Notes: a model not told the origin generated them from the sequence alone. Counted from the stretch's first letter, positions 9,469-26,455 are shown. The stretch is 45,105 nt of DNA from Pseudomonadota bacterium (GCA_021815805.1 JAKAZQ010000001.1:29793-74897), one strand, 5' to 3'. A program made the numbers and translations.

Positions 9469-9629
9469 CCGTCAGGGCGGTGCAGCCGCTCCGACATGAG
9501 ATCCGGGCCCGGCCCGGATCTGGCAAGCCAAGCCCGACACTCAGTGCCGGGTGCGGTATCCGGCATCCGACCCGGGTACCGCGGTCCAACGGGCCGCGTC
9601 GCCTTCCATGGCGCGCGGCCTTCTTCTTT
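9469..9629 (+). ncRNA. Candidate intergenic small RNA of about 160 nt
   Basis: This segment has its own promoter and terminator and is rich in stems. Hairpin 1 (9471-9495) pairs GGGCGG with CCGCTC and is extended by GTC/GAC across a mismatch. Hairpin 2 (9499-9521) is a perfect 10-bp stem, AGATCCGGGC/GCCCGGATCT, with a 3-nt loop. Hairpin 3 (9545-9565) pairs TGCCGG with CCGGCA. The last hairpin is the terminator. The ATG at 9496 has no ribosome binding site and sits in the stem region, so I do not call a small protein. I see no hallmark of 4.5S RNA, RNase P RNA, tmRNA or a known riboswitch, and it is not recognisably 6S RNA. Function unknown. Confidence 0.55.
9592..9629 (+). terminator. Intrinsic terminator of the candidate small RNA
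   Basis: GGCCGCG-T-CGCC (9592-9603) pairs with GGCG-CGCGGCC (9610-9620) around a 6-nt loop with one bulged T, giving 11 mostly GC pairs, followed by TTCTTCTTT (9621-9629). The T-rich tail is only on the + side. Confidence 0.75.
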
Positions 9630-9696
9630 GCGCCTCGCCTTCGCAAGAGCCTGGCCTGCAGCACGCGCAGGACACGCGCGCCGCGGCGCCGCCGGT

Positions 9697-10293
9697 TCAG
9701 GCGAGTTCGTCGAGCAGGCCCTTCAGGCGCTGCGCCGAGGGCACGCCGACGTACATGCCGGCGCCGCCGTCGCGACGCTGCCATACGAGCACCGGCACGC
9801 CGAACAGCTTCTGACTGCGATAGATGTCCAGGTTGCGCTGCAACAGGCGGCGCGTCTGCGGCAGGATGGTCTTCGCCGGCAGGATGCCGCCGCCGGGTTG
9901 GCCGTTGGCGGCGAAGTCGTAGTCGTGCTCGTTGGTCTCGAAGGCCTTCAGGCGATCCGGCGCCTGCAGGATCGCCGCCGCCTTGGGCTCGCTGCTCAGC
10001 GTGAGCATGCCGAGCACCACCCAGTGCACCTGGAGATCCTGCGGGCCGAGCAGCGGCAGCAGCTTCAGGTACAGGTGGTGGCAGTACGGGCAGTTCGGGT
10101 CGAAGAACACGTACAGCCGGCGCTTGCCGTCACCCTGGCGGATGGTCGTCGCCTGGCCCATCGCGGCCAGCAGGGCTTGCGCGGCCGGTGTCGACGCCGC
10201 GCGTGCCGCGCCGGCCGGGACCAGTGCGCCGGCCACGATGCCCGCCAGCAGCGTGCGGCGCGCCGTCGAGACCGGGTGATGATTCGCTGTCAT
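9697..10293 (-). CDS. Periplasmic thiol-disulfide interchange protein (DsbC/DsbG-like)
   Basis: A 198-residue exported thioredoxin-fold protein. Residues 1-32 form a signal peptide with an arginine pair (TARRTLLAG) and an AxA site (ARA), so Tat export is possible. The redox motif is CPYC in FFDPNCPYCHHLY, and the cis-proline loop is GVPVLVW near the C-terminus. It lacks the long N-terminal dimerisation domain of classical DsbC/DsbG (about 216-230 residues mature) and is better described as a DsbG-like single-domain oxidoreductase. GGAG lies about 11 nt before the ATG. The pdxH gene is 73 bp upstream on the same strand. Direction of the redox reaction (oxidase or isomerase) cannot be told from sequence. 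Confidence 0.8.
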   Translation of the reverse strand: MTANHHPVSTARRTLLAGIVAGALVPAGAARAASTPAAQALLAAMGQATTIRQGDGKRRLYVFFDPNCPYCHHLYLKLLPLLGPQDLQVHWVVLGMLTLSSEPKAAAILQAPDRLKAFETNEHDYDFAANGQPGGGILPAKTILPQTRRLLQRNLDIYRSQKLFGVPVLVWQRRDGGAGMYVGVPSAQRLKGLLDELA

Positions 10294-10366
10294 GTTGCGT
10301 GTCTCCGTGAACATTCGCTGCAAGGACATTGTGGCACTGCCGACCCGGGCCGGGCAGGCGTGCGCC

Positions 10367-11005
10367 TCAAGGCGCCAGCCTGGATCGGACCCAGTGCGCG
10401 TCGCCGTCGCGAAGGTAGCGCAGGCGGTCGTGCAGACGCGACGGCCTGCCTTGCCAGAATTCCCAGGCATCGGGAACGAGGCGGAAGCCGCCCCAGTGCG
10501 GGGGGCGTGGCGGATGCACGCCGAACTGGAGTCCGTACGAAGCGGCACGCCGCACCAGCACGGCGCGGTCGGCGATCGGCGTGCTCTGCTCCGACGCCCA
10601 GGCGCCGATGCGCGAGGCCAGCGGCCGACTCGCGAAGTAGGCGTCCGACTCCTCGGCGCTGGTCTTTTCGACGCGCCCCTCGATGCGCACCACGCGCTCG
10701 AGTTCGACCCAGTGGAATTGCAGCGCGGCGAAGCCGCAGGCCTCGAGTTCACGCCCCTTGCGGCTGTGGTAATTGGTGTACCAGACCAGCCCACGCGCAT
10801 CGACGCCCTTGATCAGCACGACGCGGGTCGACGGCCGGCCGTCGGCACCCACCGTGGCCAGGGTCATGGCGTTCGGCTCGGGCAACTGCGCCGACACCGC
10901 CTCGCCCAGCCAGCGCTCGAACTGCTTCAGCGGGTCGGCGTCGGCGTGCGCTTCGTCGAGTTCGGCTCGCGCGTAATCCTTGCGAAGATCTGCGAGATGC
11001 TGCAT
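10367..11005 (-). CDS. pdxH: Pyridoxamine 5'-phosphate oxidase
   Basis: FMN enzyme that makes pyridoxal 5'-phosphate from PNP or PMP, the last step of de novo and salvage B6 synthesis. The 212-residue product matches the family (E. coli 218). Visible motifs are [21 protein letters not shown] (FMN/substrate region), [15 protein letters not shown], and the C-terminal signature [13 protein letters not shown]. The start at 11005 ([11 protein letters not shown]) corresponds to the family N-terminus; the frame stays open upstream to 11236, but that part is unconserved and overlaps a divergent gene's leader. No strong ribosome binding site is visible. Confidence 0.95.
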   Translation of the reverse strand: MQHLADLRKDYARAELDEAHADADPLKQFERWLGEAVSAQLPEPNAMTLATVGADGRPSTRVVLIKGVDARGLVWYTNYHSRKGRELEACGFAALQFHWVELERVVRIEGRVEKTSAEESDAYFASRPLASRIGAWASEQSTPIADRAVLVRRAASYGLQFGVHPPRPPHWGGFRLVPDAWEFWQGRPSRLHDRLRYLRDGDAHWVRSRLAP

Positions 11006-11135
11006 GCGCTGCGGGACGGCGGGACCGATGCTGACGAGAGATCCGCAGTATAGGCAGGAACCTTGCGATACAGCCGCCCGCGCGGGAACCTTCGCGCAAA
11101 CACCGGCTCCATTGCGCAAAGGAGGTTCACGTCGC

Positions 11136-11642
11136 ATGTCCCTTGCCCGCACCCTTGTCGACACCGTTGCCCGCGCGCTGGCCGGCACGCTGCTGGCAGC
11201 AGCCGCCGGCGCCGAGCCGATGCTCTGCCCGGCCACGAGCGCCGACAGCTACCCCGCCGACCTCTGGGAAGCCGAGCATTTCGACAGCGGAACCTGCACC
11301 CCGCTGGACGAACTGCAGTGGTTACCCGACGCGCCCGAAGATACCGGGCATGTGCTGTGCCATTACAGCCCCGATCACTCGCGCAGCATCCACCACCCGG
11401 TGCTGCGCGGCCGCTTCAGGGTGCTGCGGCCGACGCAACCCGGCTGGATGCGCGCCAGTCAGAGCGAGGACTGGCTGTTGTGCAGCGGCGCGACGATGAC
11501 CCGCTTCGCGCCCGACAAATGCCCGTTCGTGCCAGCGCAGCCGCTGCCGCGCCTGCACCCCCGGCAGGCACGCGGCCCGGCCGTGCCGCTGCAGCGGCCG
11601 CGGCGCGCCGGCTTCAGCGCGGCAGTTCGGTCGCGCCCATGA
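11136..11642 (+). CDS. Small secreted Cys-containing protein, function unknown
   Basis: A 168-residue product preceded by a strong AAGGAGG site. The N-terminus ([28 protein letters not shown]) looks like a signal peptide. The mature part has five cysteines (in [33 protein letters not shown]) and conserved-looking aromatic residues. The last 45 or so residues are Pro/Arg-rich and may be poorly ordered. Its 3' end overlaps the 3' end of gltD by 29 bp on the opposite strand. I do not recognise the family. The ribosome binding site and export signal support expression; function is open. Confidence 0.6.
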   Translation: MSLARTLVDTVARALAGTLLAAAAGAEPMLCPATSADSYPADLWEAEHFDSGTCTPLDELQWLPDAPEDTGHVLCHYSPDHSRSIHHPVLRGRFRVLRPTQPGWMRASQSEDWLLCSGATMTRFAPDKCPFVPAQPLPRLHPRQARGPAVPLQRPRRAGFSAAVRSRP

Positions 11643-13101
11643 GAAAGCGATCGACCTCGCGCGCGGCCTGGCGGCCCTCGCGGATCGCCCACACCACCAG
11701 GCTCTGCCCGCGGCGCATGTCGCCGGCCGCGAACACCTTGGACACGTTGGTCGCGTAGCCGCCCGCGTCCTCGGTGCCGGCGCGCGCATTGCCGCGGGCG
11801 TCGCGCTCCACGCCGAAGGCGTCGAGCACCGACGCCAGCGGATGCACGAAGCCCATCGCCAGCAGCACGAGGTCGGCCTGCAGCATGAACTCGCTGCCCG
11901 GGATCTCCTGCATGCGGCCGTCCTTCCACTCCACGCGACAGGCCTGCACCTGCCGGACCCTGCCCTTGTCCTTGCCGGTGCCGGGCACGAAGGCCTTGGT
12001 CGCCACGGCCCAGTCGCGCGAGCAACCCTCCTCGTGGCTGCTCGACGTGCGCAGCTTGATCGGCCAGTACGGCCAGACCAGGGGCTTGTTCTCCTGTTCC
12101 GGCGGTTGCGGCATCACCTCGAACTGGGTGACGCTGGCGGCGCCGTGGCGATTGCTGGTGCCCACGCAGTCGCTGCCGGTGTCGCCGCCGCCGATGACCA
12201 CCACGTGTTTCCCGGCGGCGTGGATCTGGGCCTTGACCTTGTCGCCGGCGTTCACGCGGTTCTGCTGGGGCAGGAATTCCATCGCGAAATGGACTCCGTC
12301 CAGTTCGCGCCCCGGCACCGGCAGGTCGCGCGGATGCTCCGAGCCACCGCACAGCAGCACGGCGTCGAACTCCTGCAGCAGCTGCTGCGGGCTGCGCCGT
12401 TGCTGCGACAGGTTGGTCACGCTGGCCCCGGCCCCTTGCGCGGGCATGTCGCCGATCAGCGTGGACGGCTCGAAACGCACGCCCTCGGCGCGCAACTGCT
12501 CCAGGCGCCGGTCGATATGCGCCTTGTCCAGCTTGAAGTCGGGGATGCCGTAGCGCAGCAAGCCGCCGATGCGGTCGTTCTTCTCGAACACCGTGACGTC
12601 ATGCCCGGCGCGCGCCAGCTGCTGGGCCGCCGCCAGCCCGGCCGGCCCGGAGCCGACCACCGCGACGCGCTTGCCGCTGCGATGCACCGCGGGCTGCGGC
12701 TGCACCCAGCCCATGTCCCAGCCCTTGTCGATGATCGCGTGCTCGATGGACTTGATGCCCACCGCGTCGGCGTTGATGCCCAGCGTGCACGCGGACTCGC
12801 ACGGCGCCGGGCAGATGCGCCCGGTGAACTCCGGAAAGTTGTTGGTCGAATGCAGCACGTCGAGAGCCTCGCGCCACTCGCCGCGCCAGACCAGATCGTT
12901 GAAATCCGGGATGATGTTGTTGACCGGGCAGCCGTTGTTGCAAAACGGAATCCCGCAATCCATGCAACGCCCGGACTGCAGCTTGGCCTTGTCGTCGGGC
13001 AACTGGTGCACGAACTCCTTCCAGTTCTTCAGGCGCGCCACGGGGGCGTCGTAGGCCTCCTGCTGGCGCTCGAATTCCATGAAGCCGGTGATCTTTCCCA
13101 T
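11614..13101 (-). CDS. gltD: Glutamate synthase (NADPH), small subunit
   Basis: Electron-input subunit of GOGAT: oxidises NADPH through FAD and passes electrons via 4Fe-4S clusters to GltB. The 495-residue protein shows the N-terminal cluster cysteines ([19 protein letters not shown] and [12 protein letters not shown]), the FAD Rossmann motif [21 protein letters not shown], the NADPH-binding [13 protein letters not shown], and the C-terminal FAD segment [25 protein letters not shown] lies 8 nt before the ATG. It follows gltB by 61 bp and is surely co-transcribed. The 3' end overlaps a convergent small gene by 29 bp. Confidence 0.97.
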   Translation of the reverse strand: MGKITGFMEFERQQEAYDAPVARLKNWKEFVHQLPDDKAKLQSGRCMDCGIPFCNNGCPVNNIIPDFNDLVWRGEWREALDVLHSTNNFPEFTGRICPAPCESACTLGINADAVGIKSIEHAIIDKGWDMGWVQPQPAVHRSGKRVAVVGSGPAGLAAAQQLARAGHDVTVFEKNDRIGGLLRYGIPDFKLDKAHIDRRLEQLRAEGVRFEPSTLIGDMPAQGAGASVTNLSQQRRSPQQLLQEFDAVLLCGGSEHPRDLPVPGRELDGVHFAMEFLPQQNRVNAGDKVKAQIHAAGKHVVVIGGGDTGSDCVGTSNRHGAASVTQFEVMPQPPEQENKPLVWPYWPIKLRTSSSHEEGCSRDWAVATKAFVPGTGKDKGRVRQVQACRVEWKDGRMQEIPGSEFMLQADLVLLAMGFVHPLASVLDAFGVERDARGNARAGTEDAGGYATNVSKVFAAGDMRRGQSLVVWAIREGRQAAREVDRFLMGATELPR

Positions 13102-13162
13102 GTCGTTTCCTTCGATGCTCTAGGCGGTGCGGGCCGGCCGCGGCTCGGCCCGCAGGAGGTTC

Positions 13163-17893
<4,731 letters not shown>

Positions 17894-17929
17894 GCTGTGC
17901 TCCGCGACAAAACAATGAGGGGAGCGGGC

Positions 17930-17958
17930 ACTGTACTGCAACGCAACAGCGTCGGCAA
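17930..17958 (-). promoter_or_regulatory. Predicted gltB promoter
   Basis: Read on the - strand: TTGCCG (17958-17953), a 17-bp spacer and TACAGT (17935-17930), giving a start near 17924 and a leader of about 30 nt before gltB. Four of six bases match in each hexamer. An inverted repeat lies 16 bp upstream of the -35. Confidence 0.5.
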
Positions 17959-17974
17959 GGATTGTTGCCTCGTT

Positions 17975-18026
17975 CTGTCCCTTATTTTCAGGTCGGGAGC
18001 GCAAGTTCCATCGTAAATAGGGACAG
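17975..18026. repeat. Imperfect inverted repeat between the RAYT-like gene and gltB
   Basis: CTGTCCCTTATTTT (17975-17988) and AAATAGGGACAG (18015-18026) pair with one extra base, around a 26-bp centre. The element begins 2 bp after the stop codon of the RAYT-like gene and sits just upstream of the gltB promoter. CTGTCCC-type palindromes near Y1/RAYT genes suggest a REP-like element; that link is from recollection of the family and is inferred here. Confidence 0.7.
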
Positions 18027-18027
18027 T

Positions 18028-18708
18028 TTAGAGGTCTTCCCGGCCGGCACGCGGCCGCCCACGCCGGCGCGGACGCAGCGGGCGCCCGAGCTGCTGCTCG
18101 GCCCAGTCGATGTAGGCGTCGTCGCCCAGCGCGCCCGAGGACTGCACGGCACGCTGCAATTGCGGCCAGTGACGCGCCGCGACATCGGCGGCGAGCAGCG
18201 CTGCGTACGCCGCCTCGCGCGCATAGGGTGTGTTGCCGAGATCCCAGTACGGCGGCACCTCGCGCAGCCACGCACAGGATTGACGCCCGGTGTGATGCGC
18301 CAGGCTGCTCCAGGGCCACGACGCGGCATCGACGCTGACGCCGCCGAGCTGGGCCGCCTGGTCCAGCGCGCACAACGCGGGCAGCAGCCAGGACGACTGC
18401 TGCAGCAACGCACTGCGATAGCGCCCGCGCCACAAGCCCGCGCCGAGGCCGCGGCGCCGGCTCGCACAGCGCGCCAGGGTCTGCATCAGCGAGGACAACC
18501 CGGCGCAATCGTCCGGCGTGAGCAACAGCCACACGGCCTCGGGCAGCAGCGCGTAGCCATGCACCTGCACATGGCAACGCGCAGCGGTGGATCCCAGCCG
18601 CTGGAGGTAGTCCTGGTAATCCGCGGGCTCGAGGAACACGGCGCTGCAAGCGGGCTGCAGCACCAGATGCGCCTGACCGGGGAGGCAAAGTCGTGCCTGG
18701 CGTGCCAT
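18028..18708 (-). CDS. RAYT / Y1-transposase-like protein, catalytic motifs degenerate
   Basis: A 226-residue protein with the outline of REP-associated tyrosine transposases: [18 protein letters not shown] at the N-terminus, [23 protein letters not shown], then WPWSSLAHH and a C-terminal stretch with [19 protein letters not shown]. The HUH metal-binding pair, normally in a PNHxHLL context, is here PEAVWLLL, so both histidines are missing. The region where the catalytic tyrosine is expected (before LNPVRAG in relatives) reads [12 protein letters not shown] without a tyrosine. The frame is intact with no stop, so this looks like a maintained, non-catalytic relative and not fresh decay. It lies on the gltB strand, upstream of gltB. 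A DNA-binding role is inference. Confidence 0.75.
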   Translation of the reverse strand: MARQARLCLPGQAHLVLQPACSAVFLEPADYQDYLQRLGSTAARCHVQVHGYALLPEAVWLLLTPDDCAGLSSLMQTLARCASRRRGLGAGLWRGRYRSALLQQSSWLLPALCALDQAAQLGGVSVDAASWPWSSLAHHTGRQSCAWLREVPPYWDLGNTPYAREAAYAALLAADVAARHWPQLQRAVQSSGALGDDAYIDWAEQQLGRPLRPRRRGRPRAGREDL

Positions 18709-18778
18709 GACGCGCATTGTGCACGCTGCGCGCAAGGCTGCCGGGCGCGTGCGGCAAAGCGCCCGCCAGGCCGCGAAT

Positions 18779-20305
18779 TCACGCGCTCGGTGCGAGCAGG
18801 CCGCGACGCCAGCGCAGCGCGCCATCGACGCTGTCCTGCGCCTGCCGCAGCGCCTGCGGCAGGTCGGTCGCGCCGACCAGCGCGCCGACCATGGCGACGC
18901 CGTCGACTGCGCAGTCCATGACCGGCGCGATGCGCTGCAGGCTGATGCCGCCGATGGCCACCACGCTGTAGCGCGGCTTGCAGCGCGCGGTCCAGTCGCG
19001 CAGGCGCGCCAGGCCGAGCGGGCCGTGCGACATGACCTTCAGCGTCGTCGGCCAGACCGGACCGAGCGCGATATAGCTCGGACGCAGCGCGTGCGCGCGC
19101 GCCAGTTCGTGCAGGTCATGGGTGCTGACGCCCAGGCGCGTGCCGGCGCCGCGCAGCGCCGTCAGGTCGGCGCCGGGCAGGTCGTCCTGCCCCAGGTGCA
19201 CGCCAAAGGCCCCGGCATCGAGGGCTTCGCGCCAGTGATCGTTGATGAACAACTGGGCGCCGCGTGCACGCGCCGCGTCCACCGCGACGCGCAGCTGCGC
19301 GCGCAACTCGGCGCCCGCCACCTGCTTGAGGCGCAACTGCAGGGTGTCGACCCCCAGCTCGAGCAGGCGCAGCACCCAGTCGGCGTCGGGCAGCACGGGG
19401 TACAGCCCGGGGGCGCGCGGCAGCGCCGGAAACGGTTGCGCGTCGGCCGGCGCCGGCGCGGCCTCGCACCATGCCGGCAGGCTGCCGCTGTCGAGCCCGG
19501 CTGCGGCATGCGCCATGGCGCGCCCGCCGGCGCCCCGCCATGCCTGCGCGATCGCCGCGTGGGTGCGCCACTGCGCCTCCACCGCCGCCTGCTCCAGGCC
19601 GGCGCCCTGCGCCAGCATGCCGGCCAGCGCCGCGGCATAGACGCAGCCCGTGCCGTGCACGCGTCCGCCGTCGCCGTCGGGCAGCCGCGGCACCGCGAGT
19701 GCATGCAGGGCGTCGCGTGTGACCAGCCAGTCCACGCTGTGCGCGCCCTGGGCATGGCCTCCCTTCAGCACCACCGCCCGGGTGCGCCCGTGGCGCAGCC
19801 ACTGTTCACGCATCGCGCGCAGCCACTCGGCGGGCGGCGCGCCCGACGCCTGCCACGCCGCCACGCCGAGCAGTTGCGCCGCCTCGACCCGGTTGGGGGT
19901 GATCACGCTGCTCGCGCGCGCCAGGCGCTGCAGCGTGTGCGGCGACAGCGCGGCCAGCGAACGCCCGCCGGCCGCCGCCGCCAGCACCGTGTCCCACACC
20001 ACCGGCGCGCTGCAGGCCTCACAGAACTCCGCGACCTCGGCCGCCACGGCCTCGCTGCCGAGCATGCCCAGCTTCACCGCGCCCGGCGGCGCGCCGCCGC
20101 CGGCCGCACGCAGCGCCTCGCGCAGGAACTGCGGCGACGCCGGCTGCACGTCGCGCACGCCCTGCCCGTCCTGCACGGTCCACGCGGTGCACACGCTGGT
20201 ACCGTGCAGGCCCATGGCCTGCCATACCGCGAGGTCGGTGGTGAGCCCGGCGCCGGCCGTCGGGTCGTGCCCGGCGATGCTCAGCAGCGGCGCCGGCCGA
20301 TTCAT
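18779..20305 (-). CDS. thiDE: ThiDE fusion: HMP-P kinase and thiamine-phosphate synthase
   Basis: One 508-residue protein joining two steps. Residues 1 to about 265 are ThiD (HMP and HMP-P kinase): [46 protein letters not shown] and [11 protein letters not shown]. After an Ala/Pro-rich linker (about 270-310) comes a ThiE domain with [39 protein letters not shown] and VVAIGGI. ThiE couples HMP-PP to thiazole phosphate to give thiamine phosphate. The ATG overlaps the thiG stop by 4 bp, indicating translational coupling. It is the last gene of the operon. ThiDE fusions occur in several betaproteobacteria. Confidence 0.93.
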   Translation of the reverse strand: MNRPAPLLSIAGHDPTAGAGLTTDLAVWQAMGLHGTSVCTAWTVQDGQGVRDVQPASPQFLREALRAAGGGAPPGAVKLGMLGSEAVAAEVAEFCEACSAPVVWDTVLAAAAGGRSLAALSPHTLQRLARASSVITPNRVEAAQLLGVAAWQASGAPPAEWLRAMREQWLRHGRTRAVVLKGGHAQGAHSVDWLVTRDALHALAVPRLPDGDGGRVHGTGCVYAAALAGMLAQGAGLEQAAVEAQWRTHAAIAQAWRGAGGRAMAHAAAGLDSGSLPAWCEAAPAPADAQPFPALPRAPGLYPVLPDADWVLRLLELGVDTLQLRLKQVAGAELRAQLRVAVDAARARGAQLFINDHWREALDAGAFGVHLGQDDLPGADLTALRGAGTRLGVSTHDLHELARAHALRPSYIALGPVWPTTLKVMSHGPLGLARLRDWTARCKPRYSVVAIGGISLQRIAPVMDCAVDGVAMVGALVGATDLPQALRQAQDSVDGALRWRRGLLAPSA

Positions 20306-21201
20306 CGCGCTTCGTGCCAGAACGGCATGCCGACGGTGGGCGTGGAGGCCTGCGCGATGTCGCGCTCCGGCATGATGCCGGCGAGCCAGGCGTCGCGCCC
20401 TGCCGCGACCGCGGCGGCGAACGCGGCGGCCATGCGCACCGGATCGGCCGCCTCCGCCACCGCGGTGTTCAGCAGCACGGCGTCGAAGCCGATCTCCAGC
20501 ACCTGCGCGGCATGCGACGGCCGACCCAGTCCGGCGTCGCAGATCAGCACCGCATCCGGCAGGCGTTCGCGCAGGGTGCGCAGCGCCTGCAGATTCTGCG
20601 GGCCGCGCCCCGAGCCGATCGGCGCCGCCCACGGCATCACCGCGGCCACGCCGGCATCGAGCAGGCGTCGGGCCAGCACCAGATCGTCGGTGGTGTACGC
20701 GAACACCGAGAAACCCTCGGCGGCCAGCGTGCGCGCCGCCTCCAGCGTGCCCAGCGGATCGGGCTGCAGCGTGTAGTCGTCGCCGATGACCTCGAGCTTG
20801 ATCCACGGCGTCTCGAACAACTCGCGCGCCATGCGCGCCAGGTTGACCGCCTGCTGCGCGTCGTGGCAGCCCGCGGTGTTCGGCAACAGGTGCCCGCCCA
20901 GCCCGCGAATGCGTTGCCAGAACGCCTGTCCACCGCCGCTCTCCGGCTGCAGCCGGCGCAAGCCGACGGTGAACACCTCGGCCGCCGACGCGGCCGCCGC
21001 CTGCGCCAGCACCTGCGGACTCGGGTAGCGCGACGTGCCGAGCAGCAGGCGCGAGCGCAACTGCACGCCGCCGACGCTCCAGGTGTCGGCGGCCGGCTTG
21101 GCCGCGGCGTGCGGCGGCGAAGCCGCCGCCACGCCGGCGCGGCGCGGCGGCGCCGGCTGCGCGGCAGGAGCCGCTGCCGCGGCGGTGATCTCGGTATCCA
21201 T
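20302..21201 (-). CDS. thiG: Thiazole synthase
   Basis: Builds the thiazole phosphate ring from deoxyxylulose 5-phosphate, dehydroglycine and ThiS thiocarboxylate. The 299-residue protein carries [24 protein letters not shown], the Schiff-base lysine region [29 protein letters not shown] and [18 protein letters not shown] typical ThiG is about 255-265 residues; the first 35-40 residues here are an Ala/Pro-rich extension unlike the family. GGGAG lies 7 nt before the ATG at 21201, which supports this longer start. The stop overlaps the thiDE start. Confidence 0.95.
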   Translation of the reverse strand: MDTEITAAAAAPAAQPAPPRRAGVAAASPPHAAAKPAADTWSVGGVQLRSRLLLGTSRYPSPQVLAQAAAASAAEVFTVGLRRLQPESGGGQAFWQRIRGLGGHLLPNTAGCHDAQQAVNLARMARELFETPWIKLEVIGDDYTLQPDPLGTLEAARTLAAEGFSVFAYTTDDLVLARRLLDAGVAAVMPWAAPIGSGRGPQNLQALRTLRERLPDAVLICDAGLGRPSHAAQVLEIGFDAVLLNTAVAEAADPVRMAAAFAAAVAAGRDAWLAGIMPERDIAQASTPTVGMPFWHEAR

Positions 21202-21225
21202 CGCAACTCCCTGCGAATGCGGCTG

Positions 21226-21445
21226 TCAGCCCCCGACCACGGGGGCGACGATCTCCACGCTGTCGCCGCCGGCCAGGGGCTGCGAGGCCCAGCGCGCGCG
21301 CGGCACGAAGCATCCATTCAGCGCACAGGCGAAGCCGCCCTGCGCGCCGTCCAGCCCGCGCTCGACCAGCAGTTCGGCGAGGGTCGCGGCGCGGCTTTGC
21401 AGCGCCTCGCCGTTGACCCGCAGGGCCAGCGCGGGGGCGACGCTG

Positions 21446-21456
<11 letters not shown>
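21226..21456 (-). CDS. thiS: Sulfur carrier protein ThiS
   Basis: A 76-residue ubiquitin-like carrier that is adenylated and thiocarboxylated on its C-terminal glycine to deliver sulfur to ThiG. It ends in the required Gly-Gly (EIVAPVVGG) and shows the beta-grasp pattern with FACALNGCFVPRARW and GGDSVEIVAPV. Slightly longer than E. coli ThiS (66 residues). The start overlaps the end of thiO by 11 bp, and thiG follows after 24 bp. No thiF/moeB-type activating enzyme is in the window, so activation must come from elsewhere. Confidence 0.93.
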
Positions 21457-24595
<3,139 letters not shown>

Positions 24596-24603
24596 CAGCG
24601 GCC

Positions 24604-24632
24604 AGTATAGGCCTCGCGCCGGCGCCTGGGAA
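24604..24632 (-). promoter_or_regulatory. Predicted thi operon promoter
   Basis: Read on the - strand: TTCCCA (24632-24627), a 17-bp spacer and TATACT (24609-24604), with five of six -10 bases matching. Transcription would start near 24597, just at the 5' edge of the riboswitch, which independently supports the call. Confidence 0.65.
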
Positions 24633-24651
24633 CCGCCTGCGCATGGCGCGG

Positions 24652-25866
24652 TCAGGCGCCGCGGCGGCGCCGCCGCGGGGGATACAGACGTGCCGCGAGC
24701 AGCGTCGCCACACCCAGCGCCAGCAGGGTTCCGAGCAGCACGCCCAGGCGGGCCGCGTCGAACGCGGCGTCGGCGTGCGCAAAGGCCAGCCCGGCGATGA
24801 ACAGCGACATCGTGAAACCGATGCCGCAAAATGCGGCGAGCGGCAGCATCAGGCGCCACGTATAGCCCGCGGGCAGGCCGCCCGAGGCGCGCGCGGCGAC
24901 GAACACGCCGCTCAGCACGCCCAGCGGCTTGCCCAGCAGCAGGCCCAGCGCGACGCCCCAGGTGACCGGGCTGCGCAGCAGTTCGCCCAGCGAGCCCTGC
25001 AAGGCGATGCCGGCGTTGGCCAGCGCGAACAGCGGCAGGATGCCCCAGGACACGAACGGCGCCAGCGCGTGCTCGACGCGCTCGCCGGCGCCGCCGTCGC
25101 GATGTTGCGGCAGCAGCACTCCGGTGAGCACGCCGGCCACCGTGGCATGCACGCCGGAGTGCAGCACGCACCACCAGAGCACCACGCCGAGCAGCAGGAA
25201 CGGCCACGCACGAGCCACGCCGAAGGCGCGCAGCAGGGCCATCAGCAGCAGCACGGCGACCGCCGCGCCGAGCATCGCGCCCGACAGCTGCGCGGTGTAG
25301 AACGCCGCGATGATGAGCACCGCGCCGAGGTCGTCGAGCACGGCCACGGCGGTCAGGAATACGCGCGCGCGCGCCGGCAGGCCGCGCGCGAACAGGGTCA
25401 TGAGGCCCAGCGCGAAGGCGATGTCGGTCGCCGCCGGCACGGCCCATCCGGACAGCAGGCGTGGATGCGTCAGGTTGATGCCGGCGTACACCAGCGCCGG
25501 CAGCGCCATGCCGCCGAGGGCGGCGGCCAGCGGCATGATGCGCGCGCGCATGTCGGACAGCGCGCCGAACAGCCACTCGCGCTTGATCTCGATGCCCACC
25601 TGCAGGAAGAACAACGCCATCAGCGCGTCGTTGATCCAGTTCAGGTTGCTCTCGGCCAGATGCAGCGGCCCGAGCGACACGCCCCATTCGACGTGCAGCA
25701 GCGCCTCCCAGCCGGCGCGCCAGGGGCTGTTGCTCAGCAGCATGCCCAGCAGCGCGGCAGCCGCCAGCAGCATGCCGGCGCCTCCCCCCTGCTCGACCAT
25801 CTCGAGCGTGGGCTCGGCCTGCGGCGCAGGGCTGCCGGCCTGGCCCGGAGCGCGCTGGCGCATCAT
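24652..25866 (-). CDS. nhaA: Na+/H+ antiporter NhaA
   Basis: Electrogenic inner-membrane antiporter for sodium and pH homeostasis. The 404-residue protein (E. coli 388) contains NhaA signatures: LFFLQVGIEIKREWLFG, VPAATDIAFALGLM (the Asp133 position), VAVLDDLGAVLIIAAFY (the adjacent aspartates of the ion site), and FCGIGFTMSLFIAGLAF. Many hydrophobic segments are visible, in line with 12 helices. The first 30 residues are polar and vary. Two adjacent ATGs (25866 and 25863) are possible starts; the ribosome binding site is weak. It sits between the divergently unrelated thi leader and ppa on the same strand. Confidence 0.95.
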   Translation of the reverse strand: MMRQRAPGQAGSPAPQAEPTLEMVEQGGGAGMLLAAAALLGMLLSNSPWRAGWEALLHVEWGVSLGPLHLAESNLNWINDALMALFFLQVGIEIKREWLFGALSDMRARIMPLAAALGGMALPALVYAGINLTHPRLLSGWAVPAATDIAFALGLMTLFARGLPARARVFLTAVAVLDDLGAVLIIAAFYTAQLSGAMLGAAVAVLLLMALLRAFGVARAWPFLLLGVVLWWCVLHSGVHATVAGVLTGVLLPQHRDGGAGERVEHALAPFVSWGILPLFALANAGIALQGSLGELLRSPVTWGVALGLLLGKPLGVLSGVFVAARASGGLPAGYTWRLMLPLAAFCGIGFTMSLFIAGLAFAHADAAFDAARLGVLLGTLLALGVATLLAARLYPPRRRRRGA

Positions 25867-25915
25867 CGCGTGAGCGGGCGCTGCGCCGGCGTCGCTGCGG
25901 GCCGTGGCGCCGCGT

Positions 25916-26455
25916 TCAGGAGCGCGCCACCTCGGCGTAGCGCTTGGCGCTGGCGGTGATCTCGGCGCGCGCCGCATCGACGCCCGCCCAGCCCTCGGTC
26001 TTCACCCACTTGCCGGATTCGAGATCCTTGTAGTGGTTGAAGAAATGCTCGACCTGGCGCAGCAGTTCCGGCGGCAGGTCGTCGGGGCCGCGGACATTGC
26101 GATACAGCGGCAGCAGCTTGTCCACCGGAACCGCGATCAGCTTGGCGTCGGGTCCGGCCTCGTCGGTCATGTTCAGCACGCCCACCGGACGGCAGCGCAC
26201 GACGCAGCCGTGCACCAGCGGAATCGGCGTGACCACCAGCACGTCCACCGGGTCGCCGTCCTCGGACAGGGTCTCGGGGATGTAGCCGTAGTTGCACGGG
26301 TAGTGCATCGCGGTGGCCATGAAGCGATCCACGAACAGCGCGCCGCTGGCCTTGTCGACTTCATACTTGACGGGCGGGGCGCCGGCCGGGATCTCGATCA
26401 CGGCGTGAAAATCGTCCGGCAGACTCTTGCCGGCGTTGACTTGGAGCAGGCTCAT
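25916..26455 (-). CDS. ppa: Inorganic pyrophosphatase (family I)
   Basis: Hydrolyses pyrophosphate to phosphate, pulling biosynthetic reactions forward; cytoplasmic and usually essential. The 179-residue protein (E. coli 176) has the family I metal motif [10 protein letters not shown], and the conserved stretches [29 protein letters not shown] and FFNHYKDLE with the catalytic lysine in LESGKWVK. It is transcribed in the same direction as nhaA with a 49-bp gap, but the two are not a functional pair. Confidence 0.97.
   Translation of the reverse strand: MSLLQVNAGKSLPDDFHAVIEIPAGAPPVKYEVDKASGALFVDRFMATAMHYPCNYGYIPETLSEDGDPVDVLVVTPIPLVHGCVVRCRPVGVLNMTDEAGPDAKLIAVPVDKLLPLYRNVRGPDDLPPELLRQVEHFFNHYKDLESGKWVKTEGWAGVDAARAEITASAKRYAEVARS

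Noticed and set aside
9496..9700. A small protein starting at ATG 9496
   Set aside because: No ribosome binding site, no stop before overlapping the convergent gene, and the region is dominated by perfect stems and a terminator.
5933..9784. A 1283-codon open frame on the - strand opposite the DUF748 gene
   Set aside because: Arg/Gln/His-rich antisense reading with no domain; the + strand frame has a signal anchor and family motifs.
18028..18708. An active transposon or IS element
   Set aside because: Catalytic histidines and tyrosine are not present and no flanking target-site duplication or second terminal element is visible on the 5' side.
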